From: Candidatus Colicola equi | GTDB taxonomy: Bacteria; Bacteroidota; Bacteroidia; Bacteroidales; Paludibacteraceae | Direction: 5' to 3' | Length of the DNA stretch: 64,000 nucleotides | Assembly: GCA_018066175.1 (NCBI GenBank) | Contig: JAGHRV010000019.1 | Span: 1 to 64,000, forward strand | Shown: one piece after another, positions 1 through 6,772 of the stretch | Numbering within the stretch: position 1 is the first letter of the stretch | How the letters are laid out: each line of letters begins with the position of its first letter | Notes under the pieces: generated by a model | Told to the model about the DNA's origin: nothing | The model's database searches: none | What the model saw: the letters and a program-made list of their open reading frames with translations, nothing else | Made by a program: the position numbers and the translations under genes

Positions 1-179
1 AATATCGACAAAAGCACCCACCCTAACGGGTCACGATGACGGTTCTTGGCCATCTTATACGCAATCTTAATCCAAATAAGATATACCAAATACAAAACCA
101 CTATACCGCCAAGGATGTACCATAATATCGGCTCCACCACAATACTCAGCAGCAATATTTCAATCAATAATAACATCAT
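1..179 (-). CDS. small membrane protein, partial (3' end beyond left edge)
   Basis: Reading the minus strand from an ATG at 179 gives 59 codons with no stop before the window edge. The peptide starts MMLLLIEILLLSIV, has a second hydrophobic run (YILGGIVVLYLVYLIW), and ends with the basic stretch AYKMAKNRHRDPLGWVLLSI. It therefore looks like a small inner-membrane protein with two membrane segments and a cytoplasmic basic tail. The basic tail with DPLGW resembles small Bacteroidales phage-shock/PLDc_N-like membrane proteins, but I do not recognise the family firmly. It has its own promoter about 60 bp upstream, so it is a separate transcription unit from the peptidase operon to its right. Confidence 0.6.
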   Translation of the reverse strand, partial: MMLLLIEILLLSIVVEPILWYILGGIVVLYLVYLIWIKIAYKMAKNRHRDPLGWVLLSI

Positions 180-236
180 AATTGTTTCGCATATTCTTAT
201 TCCTATTCATTTTCCTATCATTTGCATTTTGCACCG

Positions 237-268
237 CAAAATTACTGCTTTTTTTTGAATTATGCAAT
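237..268 (-). promoter_or_regulatory. Bacteroidota-type promoter for the partial membrane protein
   Basis: On the minus strand, -7 TAATTTTG (237-244) and -33 ATTG (265-268) are separated by exactly 20 nt. The spacer is almost identical to those of the promoters at 14284-14315 and 15927-15958. Confidence 0.7.
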
Positions 269-330
269 ACATAACAAGAAAAAAAGTGTTTTTATGACTA
301 ACGTGGCTGATTTTTCTACGAAAAAACACA

Positions 331-352
331 AAAAAAGCGACCCGAAGGTCGC
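331..352 (-). terminator. rho-independent terminator after the M23 peptidase gene
   Basis: Perfect 6-bp stem GCGACC/GGTCGC, with a UUCG tetraloop on the minus-strand RNA, followed by a run of six U (331-336). It lies 11 nt beyond the peptidase stop codon. Confidence 0.85.
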
Positions 353-362
353 AATTTAAATC

Positions 363-1541
363 CTATAATTTTGTGCGATAGACATTAACGATGCTATCAA
401 ATTCCGGACGCATCTTAGATGGTACAGGTTCGCTCGGAGGGCTGACCAACTTAAGAGGATCCACAGGTGAACCATTCTTCCAAATACGGAAATCAAGGTG
501 AGGTCCGGTGGAGTTACCGGTTGAACCTACATACCCAATTACTTGTCCCTGACTAACACGCGATCCGACAGATATACCGGGACCATACTTACTCAGATGC
601 AGATAAGCCGTGGTATAGGTGCTATTATGTTTGATTTTAACGGTATTACCGCCGCCGCCTTTGTATCCTTTTTCAACGACCGTACCATCGCCGATAGAAA
701 CAACCGGAGTACCCATTGGAGCAGCATAGTCCACACCGGTATGCGGACGAACGGTTTTGAAGATAGGATGTTTACGAGCATACGTGAAGCGGGAAGATAT
801 GCGTTTATAGTTAAGCGGTGCTTTTAAGAAAGCTTTTTTGAGCGATTTACCTTCGGCATCAAAATAGGTATTATTGAAAAAGAAAGCCTCTTGCCATTTA
901 TTAGCATGGTAGAAATTAGCAGCATAGATACGTCCGATACCGATGCATTGGTCATCTACGCTTTGTTCATCAAAGACCACGCGAATAGAATCGCCTTTTT
1001 GCAGTCCGAAGAAGTCAATGGTCCATGCATATATATCACTCAGGTCAAGCGCCAATTGGATAGGCAGGTCATTATCTACCATGGCATTCCATAGACTGGA
1101 TTGGATGACGGCTTGTGCCGAGCGTTGGGTAGTTACAACCGGTTTGACAATGCGCTCCACATGCAACGAGTCTTGCAGGTGCAGCACAACTGTTTCGCGT
1201 ATATTATCCACATACACCCAGTAGCATAATTGTTCCAATCCGCATGAATCGGTCTGAAAGAACGCATAGTATGTTTTACCGGGTTTAATCTTACGATAGT
1301 CAAATTCGCTAAGCGGCAGACGAATGATACCGGCCATCTGCTGTTGAGTAGCGCCTAAGCGATTGAATATTCCTCCTAATGTTTCGCCGTTATTGACCGT
1401 ATTCGTATCAATACGATAGGCATCAATTGCTATACCAAACTCCATACGCGGAGTTTCTTGTTCTGTTTGTGCCTCTTCTGTTTTTTTCCCGCAGGAGATA
1501 ACCGCCATCATGATGGCCAATATGACTGGTATTTTTTTCAT
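363..1541 (-). CDS. M23 family metallopeptidase lipoprotein (murein endopeptidase)
   Basis: Predicted periplasmic peptidoglycan endopeptidase of the lysostaphin/MepM type. The N-terminus is a lipoprotein signal with Cys17 (AVISCGKK). Residues about 50-110 (NVNNGETLGGIFNRLG...) resemble the LysM/OapA-like region often found before the catalytic domain. The M23 domain follows: PHTGVDYAAPMGTPVV near residue 268 supplies the HxxxD zinc pair, YLHLSKY lies near 313 and GPHLDFRIWKNG near 345. The last motif reads HLD rather than HxH, a variant I recall from Bacteroidota M23 proteins. At 392 residues the length is normal. It is the last gene of a three-gene operon, 13 nt after the glycosyltransferase stop. 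Confidence 0.88.
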   Translation of the reverse strand: MKKIPVILAIMMAVISCGKKTEEAQTEQETPRMEFGIAIDAYRIDTNTVNNGETLGGIFNRLGATQQQMAGIIRLPLSEFDYRKIKPGKTYYAFFQTDSCGLEQLCYWVYVDNIRETVVLHLQDSLHVERIVKPVVTTQRSAQAVIQSSLWNAMVDNDLPIQLALDLSDIYAWTIDFFGLQKGDSIRVVFDEQSVDDQCIGIGRIYAANFYHANKWQEAFFFNNTYFDAEGKSLKKAFLKAPLNYKRISSRFTYARKHPIFKTVRPHTGVDYAAPMGTPVVSIGDGTVVEKGYKGGGGNTVKIKHNSTYTTAYLHLSKYGPGISVGSRVSQGQVIGYVGSTGNSTGPHLDFRIWKNGSPVDPLKLVSPPSEPVPSKMRPEFDSIVNVYRTKL

Positions 1542-1554
1542 CTACAACTACTGA

Positions 1555-2295
1555 TTATGCTTTTTTAGGATATTTACGAAACCATGAATTGACCTTCAAT
1601 CGTATGACACCGAGCAGTGCCTCGGAGAATATACCTCCGGACATTTTGCTGGTACCCAATTGGCGATTCACAAAGACGATAGGCACTTCCTCTACGCGGT
1701 AACCGATTTGTGAGGCAGTGAATTTCATTTCGATTTGGAAGGCATATCCTTTGAAGCGTATTTTATCTAATTCGATGGTCTCTAATACTTGGCGGCGATA
1801 GCCGACGAAGCCTGCCGTTGTATCGCATATCTTAACGCCTAATACGAGTCGCACGTACTTGCTGGCGAAGTAGGACATCAGTACACGTCCCATGGGCCAG
1901 TTCACCACATTAACACCCGTTAAGTAGCGGCTACCAATCGCCACATCTGCACCATCCACAGACAGTTTATCATATAGGCGAGGCAAGTCATTGGGATTAT
2001 GACTAAAGTCCGCATCCATCTCAAAGATATAGTCGTATTGATGCTCAATTGCCCATTTAAATCCGGCTATATAAGCGGTGCCCAATCCCAGTTTGCCGGA
2101 ACGCTCCACGATAAAGAGTTTATCCGCAAAGGGTTTCTTCATTAGTTTTTTTACGATAGCGGCCGTTCCATCGGGCGAACCGTCATCAATAACAAGCACG
2201 TGAAAACCCTGAGGGAGATTGATAACGGCCGTTATGATGGCCTCAATATTCTCCTTCTCATTGTAGGTAGGAATAATAACAAGTTTGCTATCCAT
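1555..2295 (-). CDS. polyprenol monophosphomannose synthase-like glycosyltransferase family 2
   Basis: 246-residue GT2 enzyme without membrane segments. The N-terminal IIPTYNEKENI, the nucleotide-binding VIDDGSPDGT and the acidic motif EMDADFSHNP (metal and sugar-phosphate binding) match the dolichyl/polyprenyl-phosphate mannosyltransferase (DPM1/Ppm1) branch. CDTTAGFVGYRR and KGYAFQIEMKF are further signatures of that branch. It probably charges undecaprenyl phosphate with a hexose for periplasmic glycosylation. It starts 4 nt after the upstream hydrolase stop, so the two are translationally close. The exact sugar donor cannot be read from sequence. Confidence 0.85.
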   Translation of the reverse strand: MDSKLVIIPTYNEKENIEAIITAVINLPQGFHVLVIDDGSPDGTAAIVKKLMKKPFADKLFIVERSGKLGLGTAYIAGFKWAIEHQYDYIFEMDADFSHNPNDLPRLYDKLSVDGADVAIGSRYLTGVNVVNWPMGRVLMSYFASKYVRLVLGVKICDTTAGFVGYRRQVLETIELDKIRFKGYAFQIEMKFTASQIGYRVEEVPIVFVNRQLGTSKMSGGIFSEALLGVIRLKVNSWFRKYPKKA

Positions 2296-2299
2296 AGTA

Positions 2300-3148
2300 T
2301 TAATCTTGAATATTCATTGGCTCCGTAATGATGTCATCATTGAGCACATAGACGGGGCTGGGAGTAAGTCGGTCTAATGGTCTAATAAAAATATCCTGAC
2401 CGGGTACGAGTCCCATTTGTAACATACGGTTGGACACTGTTTCCAAAGCCAGAGCGGGATCATTATTTTCCTTACTGAGGTGGCATAGAAATATGTTCCG
2501 CATACCATCGTGGAAGTTACGTGCGATAAGTTCGGCGCAGGTTGCATTGCTTTGGTGGCCTATGGGGGACAGGATACGTTGTTTGAGGTAGGTGGGATAT
2601 GGACCATTAAGCAGCATGTGCTCATCATGGTTGGCCTCGATGATGATATGGTTGGCTGTCTGCAGAAAGGCCTCTATACTATGATTAGGTTCACCGCAGT
2701 CGGTCACAATCATGAATCGTTGGTCCATATAATCAATCATATACCCCACGCAGTCGGTAGAGTCATGGCTGACGCCGAAGGTAGTTATTTGCATGCCAAA
2801 TAGTTCGAAAGGCATACCTTTATCGAAGTACCTGCGGGCGGTGCGCAGTTTCTCATGCACGCCATAGTTGCGATCTATGCCCTCGTGTATCGCGCGTGTA
2901 GAATAAATAGGTATATGTAGTTTTTCGCCCAAAGTCCCCACGGCGCGTATATGGTCGGCATGGTCATGGGTGACCAACACGCCCATTATATTGGGGAAAT
3001 CCAGTCCCATATCGCGCAGGTTATGCTGGATGGCACGAGCACTTATTCCGGCATCGATTAGGATGCCGCGTTCATGCGTACCTAAGTAATAGCAGTTTCC
3101 GCTGCTACCACTGGCAAAGGCCCGAAATATGAGTTCTTGATTATCCAT
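2300..3148 (-). CDS. MBL-fold metallohydrolase (YycJ/WalJ-like)
   Basis: Beta-lactamase-fold hydrolase with the metal-binding motif THDHADH (LVTHDHADHIRAVG), GILIDAGIS before it, and the later ligands VTDCGEP and IIEANHDEHML. This matches the YycJ/WalJ group of putative nucleases. I place the start at 3148 (MDNQELIFRAFASGS). An in-frame ATG at 3199 is rejected because the promoter -7 box (3177-3184) lies inside that extension; with the 3148 start the leader is about 20 nt. The protein is 282 residues, normal for the family, and is first in the operon with the glycosyltransferase and M23 peptidase. Confidence 0.88.
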   Translation of the reverse strand: MDNQELIFRAFASGSSGNCYYLGTHERGILIDAGISARAIQHNLRDMGLDFPNIMGVLVTHDHADHIRAVGTLGEKLHIPIYSTRAIHEGIDRNYGVHEKLRTARRYFDKGMPFELFGMQITTFGVSHDSTDCVGYMIDYMDQRFMIVTDCGEPNHSIEAFLQTANHIIIEANHDEHMLLNGPYPTYLKQRILSPIGHQSNATCAELIARNFHDGMRNIFLCHLSKENNDPALALETVSNRMLQMGLVPGQDIFIRPLDRLTPSPVYVLNDDIITEPMNIQD

Positions 3149-3176
3149 TATTGAGGCAAAATACACAATCAGCGTG

Positions 3177-3208
3177 CAAAGGTACAAAAAAATTCGCATA
3201 TATGCAAA
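3177..3208 (-). promoter_or_regulatory. promoter for the MBL-hydrolase operon
   Basis: -7 TACCTTTG (3177-3184), 20-nt spacer, -33 TTTG (3205-3208). The -33 box continues as TTTGCATATATGC, an extension shared with other promoters here. It sits directly against the rpsA terminator. Confidence 0.88.
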
Positions 3209-3217
3209 TTTAATTGT

Positions 3218-3249
3218 AAAAAAAACGGCAACCCGTTTGGATTGCCGTT
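3218..3249 (-). terminator. rho-independent terminator of rpsA
   Basis: 8-bp stem AACGGCAA/TTGCCGTT (3224-3231 and 3242-3249), then a run of eight U on the minus strand. It lies 21 nt downstream of the rpsA stop and 10 nt from the -33 box of the next operon. Confidence 0.85.
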
Positions 3250-3269
3250 CATTTGATGTATGAATCTAC

Positions 3270-5111
3270 TTATTCAGCAGCTTCTTCTGCTTTTTTGGTA
3301 GTCTTTTTAGCAGCGGCTTTTTTAGCAGGAGCTTTCTTGGCGGGTTTCTCGGCAGGAGCCTCTTCCGTCATAGCAGCCTTGAGGTTAGCTAAAACGTCTA
3401 AGTCACCGAGGGTAGTTTTTTCTACCTTAGGCATTTCAGGAGCAGCCTCTTTCTTAGCAGCCTTCGTCTCCTTAGCAGGAGCTTCGGGACGAGCCTCCCA
3501 AGTGCGGAGGTGGCTAACGAGGATACGTTTAGCGTCCTTGTTGAATTCGATTACCTTGAAGTCCAGTACATCGCCTTGTTTAGCAGCGGCAGCCTCTTTG
3601 TCTTCTTTCTGGAGGTGACGAGCGGTGCAGAAGGCTTCTACGCCATCTTCGAGAGATACAACGGCACCCTTGTCGCTGAGTTCAACGATCTTACCTTCAA
3701 CAACGGTATCTACACCGAACTTAGCAGCCAGTTCCTCCCAAGGATTCTCCTCGAGTTGTTTATGGCCTAAGCTTAAGCGACGGTTTTCCTTATCGATTTC
3801 GAGAACAACAACTTCGATTTCAGCACCGATTTGAGTGAACTCATTGGGGTGTTTGATTTTCTTGGTCCAGCTGAGGTCGCTGATATGGATGAGACCATCC
3901 ACGCCTTCTTCGATTTCAACGAATACACCGAAGTTAGTGAAGTTACGAACGCGAGCGAAGTGGCGTGTACCAACAGCGTACTTGCTATCTACGTTCTCCC
4001 AAGGATCAGCCTTGAGTTGTTTGATACCGAGGCTCATCTTGCGCTCCTCGCGGTCGAGGGTCAGGATGACAGCTTCCACTTCTTGACCAACTTTGAGGAA
4101 GTCATTAGCGCTGCGGAGGTGTTGGCTCCAGCTCATTTCACTAACGTGAATCAGTCCTTCGATACCGGGAGCTACTTCTACGAATGCTCCGTAGTCAGCC
4201 ATAACAACTACTTTACCGCTTACTTTGTCACCCACTTTGAGGTTAGCGTCCAGAGCATCCCATGGGTGAGGAGTGAGTTGTTTCAAGCCGAGAGCGATAC
4301 GTTTTTTCTCGTCATCAAAGTCAAGAATAACGACGTTGATTTTCTGGTCGAGTTGAACGAACTCCTTCGGATCGGTAACGCGTCCCCAGCTGAGGTCGGT
4401 AATATGGATGAGACCATCTACGCCACCGAGGTCGATGAATACACCATAGTTGGTGATATTTTTAACCACACCTTCGAGCACTTGTCCCTTTTCGAGTTTA
4501 GCAACGATTTCAGCCTTTTGAGCTTCAATCTCAGCCTCGATAAGAGCTTTATGAGAAACAACTACATTACGGAACTCGTCGTTCACCTTCACGATCTTGA
4601 ATTCCATCGTTTTGCCTACGAATTGGTCGTAGTCACGGATAGGTTTAACATCGATTTGGCTACCCGGTAAGAAAGCTTCCATGCCAAGTACATCCACGAT
4701 CATACCACCTTTAGTGCGGCATTTGATGTAACCATTAACGATCTCGCCGCTGTTGCAAGCCTCGTTAACGCGGTCCCAGCTGCGGGAAGCGCGAGCTTCT
4801 TTGTGCGACAATACGAGTTGACCTTTAGTGTCCTCTTGGCTCTCGATATACACCTCAACTTTATCGCCAACCTTGAGGTCGGGATTGTAGCGGAACTCAG
4901 TAGCAGGAACGATACCGTCGGATTTGAAGCCAACGTTAACGACTACTTCGCGTTTGTTGATAGATGTAACAGTACCTTCAACGACCTCGTGGTCCTTGAT
5001 AGCGTTCAGTGTAGCATCATACTTTTTGAGAGTTTCTTCGTTTAATGTGCCTTTTTTCTCGTTTTCATAGGCATCCCAGTCGAAGTTCTGGAGAGATAAA
5101 TTTTCTGCCAT
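3270..5111 (-). CDS. rpsA: 30S ribosomal protein S1
   Basis: Ribosomal protein S1, which binds mRNA to the small subunit; this matters in Bacteroidota, where Shine-Dalgarno sequences are weak. Six S1/OB repeats can be followed, beginning at about residues 42 (VVEGTVTSINKREVVVNVGF), 125 (GYIKCRTKGGMIVDVLG), 210 (LEGVVKNITNYGVFIDLGG), 295 (GKVVVMADYGAFVEVA), 380 (ARVRNFTNFGVFVEIEEG) and 467 (GKIVELSDKGAVVSLEDG). The usual DLSW signatures close the middle repeats. A Lys/Ala-rich tail (PAKKAPAKKAAAKKTTKK) ends the 613-residue protein. It is monocistronic, with its own promoter, an unusually long leader and a terminator. Confidence 0.97.
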   Translation of the reverse strand: MAENLSLQNFDWDAYENEKKGTLNEETLKKYDATLNAIKDHEVVEGTVTSINKREVVVNVGFKSDGIVPATEFRYNPDLKVGDKVEVYIESQEDTKGQLVLSHKEARASRSWDRVNEACNSGEIVNGYIKCRTKGGMIVDVLGMEAFLPGSQIDVKPIRDYDQFVGKTMEFKIVKVNDEFRNVVVSHKALIEAEIEAQKAEIVAKLEKGQVLEGVVKNITNYGVFIDLGGVDGLIHITDLSWGRVTDPKEFVQLDQKINVVILDFDDEKKRIALGLKQLTPHPWDALDANLKVGDKVSGKVVVMADYGAFVEVAPGIEGLIHVSEMSWSQHLRSANDFLKVGQEVEAVILTLDREERKMSLGIKQLKADPWENVDSKYAVGTRHFARVRNFTNFGVFVEIEEGVDGLIHISDLSWTKKIKHPNEFTQIGAEIEVVVLEIDKENRRLSLGHKQLEENPWEELAAKFGVDTVVEGKIVELSDKGAVVSLEDGVEAFCTARHLQKEDKEAAAAKQGDVLDFKVIEFNKDAKRILVSHLRTWEARPEAPAKETKAAKKEAAPEMPKVEKTTLGDLDVLANLKAAMTEEAPAEKPAKKAPAKKAAAKKTTKKAEEAAE

Positions 5112-5224
5112 AACAGCTTGTTCTATGGTCTCCGCCTCATGCGATTAGGCAGCCGCGGTACCCATAGTTTAAAGGGTTAAACATGTTGTCTTTTTCCTAT
5201 TGTGAGATTCTATCTCACGAAAAA
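5112..5224 (-). promoter_or_regulatory. structured leader of rpsA with a 15-codon upstream ORF
   Basis: The rpsA leader is about 113 nt, against roughly 10-40 nt for most other leaders here. It begins with a perfect hairpin GTGAGAT-loop-ATCTCAC (5202-5218). A second inverted repeat, GTTTAA/TTAAAC (5167-5182), follows. A short ORF (5184 to 5137) encodes MFNPLNYGYRGCLIA and then stops. S1 is known to repress its own translation in gammaproteobacteria; a similar role for this leader is inference. Confidence 0.4.
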
Positions 5225-5230
5225 GCGTGC

Positions 5231-5262
5231 AAAGGTACGAATAATTTTTGAGATGTGCAAAT
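5231..5262 (-). promoter_or_regulatory. promoter of rpsA
   Basis: -7 TACCTTTG (5231-5238), 20-nt spacer, -33 TTTG (5259-5262). Confidence 0.88.
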
Positions 5263-5274
5263 TTTTCTGCAAAA

Positions 5275-6429
5275 TTATTCATTCTCATTGAATAATATTA
5301 GATTTTGATAATTGATTAGTCCATTTTCTGCTGTTTTTCGTTCCTGTGAGCCGGTATATACGACGGCGGTCATGCGGACATCATCTCCGTATAGTTTTTT
5401 GAAATATTGCAACGATTGATAGAAGGATGTATTGTCTGAATCACTTATTTTCACTTCGTAAGCATATAAATTGAGTCCTTGCTCAATCACGATATCCACC
5501 TCTTTATTTTTGTCGCGATAGAAATAGATTGTATCATCCAGTCCGTGATTAAAGGCTTGTTTCATCAATTCGGTCATCACCATATTTTCGAATATTCCAC
5601 CTCTGCAAGGATGTATATTAAGTTGTTGTTCATTTTGGATGCCTAATAAATAGCAGACTAATCCGGTATCATAGAAATATATTTTTGGCATTTTAGCCAA
5701 GCGTTTACCAATATTGCGATAATAGGGGTATTTACGGAACGCAACGTATGATGTTTCTAATATACTCATCCATTCTTGAATAGTTGGAACGGACACACCG
5801 ATATCATTACTCAGACTTAACGCATTAAATTCACTACCTACTCTTGCGGCCAAGAGTATTAAGAATCGCTGGAACTGTTTGATATTACGAACATTAACAA
5901 TATTTTGGACATCACGTAGCAAATAGGTATTGTAATAGGCTCTATAAACATCCTGAGAAGCCATTCCGTCGCCCCATACAGCAGGATACATCCCCTTATA
6001 TAATATTGAATCAATGGAATAGTTAGATGTATCTACTTCGTGCAAACTGAATGGCAATAGAGTTAAAACGGCAGTACGTCCGGCTAATGATTGTTTAATC
6101 TTGGGCATTAGTGCGAAATTACTGCTGCCGGTAAGTATATATTTGCGAGATTTATCTTCGTCCACCAACACTTGAATCATAGAAAACAACTCCGGTAGCA
6201 CTTGTGCTTCATCTATAATCATTCCTGTTTCGGATTGTAATAAAAAGACGCGCATATCCGTCATTGCTTGTGCCAAGGTTTCGGTATCTTCTAAGTTAAC
6301 ATACCGATAATTGGGATATGTCATTTTGCACAAAGTTGTTTTGCCGGATTGGCGTGGTCCTTGAATACTAACTACCGGAAAAATCTGTCCAAGTCTAATT
6401 AATTCATTTTGTAAGTCTCTGTTATACAT
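5275..6429 (-). CDS. AAA family ATPase with DUF4143 domain
   Basis: P-loop ATPase of the AAA_14/DUF4143 type, common in accessory regions of Bacteroidota and with no settled function. Walker A is IQGPRQSGKTTLCK (about residue 22), Walker B is GMIIDEAQVLPELF, and LTGSSNFALM is the sensor. The C-terminal half carries the nuclease-like DUF4143 signature: FYRDKNKEVDIVIE followed by YAYEVKIS. The start at 6429 (MYNRDLQNELIRLG) is chosen because the upstream ATG at 6483 lies in the -7 box of the promoter. At 385 residues it has family length. It is transcribed alone, between rpsA and the giant-protein unit. Confidence 0.88.
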   Translation of the reverse strand: MYNRDLQNELIRLGQIFPVVSIQGPRQSGKTTLCKMTYPNYRYVNLEDTETLAQAMTDMRVFLLQSETGMIIDEAQVLPELFSMIQVLVDEDKSRKYILTGSSNFALMPKIKQSLAGRTAVLTLLPFSLHEVDTSNYSIDSILYKGMYPAVWGDGMASQDVYRAYYNTYLLRDVQNIVNVRNIKQFQRFLILLAARVGSEFNALSLSNDIGVSVPTIQEWMSILETSYVAFRKYPYYRNIGKRLAKMPKIYFYDTGLVCYLLGIQNEQQLNIHPCRGGIFENMVMTELMKQAFNHGLDDTIYFYRDKNKEVDIVIEQGLNLYAYEVKISDSDNTSFYQSLQYFKKLYGDDVRMTAVVYTGSQERKTAENGLINYQNLILFNENE

Positions 6430-6480
6430 AATGATAGTGCCGTTTTGTCCAATTTTTAAGTGCCACTTTAAATTTGGCTG

Positions 6481-6512
6481 CAAAGGTACGAATAATTTTG
6501 CATATATGCAAA
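6481..6512 (-). promoter_or_regulatory. promoter of the DUF4143 ATPase gene
   Basis: -7 TACCTTTG (6481-6488), 20-nt spacer, -33 TTTG (6509-6512). The spacer carries the palindrome TTTGCATATATGCAAA. One base separates it from the upstream terminator. Confidence 0.88.
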
Positions 6513-6513
6513 T

Positions 6514-6548
6514 AAAAATGCAACTTTCGTAAAAAAAGTCGCATTTTT
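6514..6548 (-). terminator. terminator of the giant-protein / small-peptide unit
   Basis: 14-bp stem (6514-6527 with 6535-6548, one G.U pair) around TGCAACTTT/AAAGTCGCA, flanked by A and T runs on both sides, so it could act in both directions. It is related in sequence to the hairpins at 14393-14427 and 15959-15996. Confidence 0.8.
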
Positions 6549-6571
6549 ATTGCTATTAGGCAATATGCCTA

Positions 6572-6727
6572 TTAGATGTAGAGCGAGCCTGCAATCTTGC
6601 CCGATTGGCGAGCAGGAGCAGTATTAGGCATAATGTCTCCTCCGGATGTTTCACCTGTAGCCCACATAATGTCGGCCATGTCAAATTGTACGGTTGCCGT
6701 TTGTGGCATGATATATATTTTTTTCAT
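6572..6727 (-). CDS. 51-residue hypothetical peptide downstream of the giant secreted protein
   Basis: A short ORF from ATG 6727 to TAA 6572. The protein begins MKKIYIMPQTATVQFDMADI and ends with QSGKIAGSLYI. It has no signal peptide or membrane segment. Very short Bacteroidales proteins starting MKKxYxxP and placed next to large surface proteins are familiar to me from genome reading, but they have no assigned function. The start fits: it follows the giant gene by 45 nt, and the terminator lies about 25 nt past its stop. Its leader carries GACGTT hexamer repeats. Confidence 0.65.
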   Translation of the reverse strand: MKKIYIMPQTATVQFDMADIMWATGETSGGDIMPNTAPARQSGKIAGSLYI

Positions 6728-6743
6728 AATCGTAATATTTTTT

Positions 6744-6770
6744 GACGTTGACGTTAACGTTGACGTTGAC
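6744..6770. repeat. hexanucleotide tandem repeat (GACGTT, about 4.5 copies)
   Basis: GACGTT GACGTT AACGTT GACGTT GAC fills the gap between the giant-protein stop codon and the start of the 51-residue ORF. A looser relative (CGAGGA CGTTAA CGAGGA) follows the stop of the second ATPase at 14437-14454. Confidence 0.8.
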
Positions 6771-6772
6771 TA

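Noticed and set aside
3831-4670. 279-codon open frame antisense to rpsA
   Set aside because: Mirror of the highly biased rpsA codons; no start context, no family resemblance, fully inside a certain gene.
6514-6548. Invertible promoter switch at the palindromic TTTGCATATATGCAAA
   Set aside because: The palindrome is short, recurs at many promoters as a -33 extension, and no paired inverted repeats or recombinase gene were seen.
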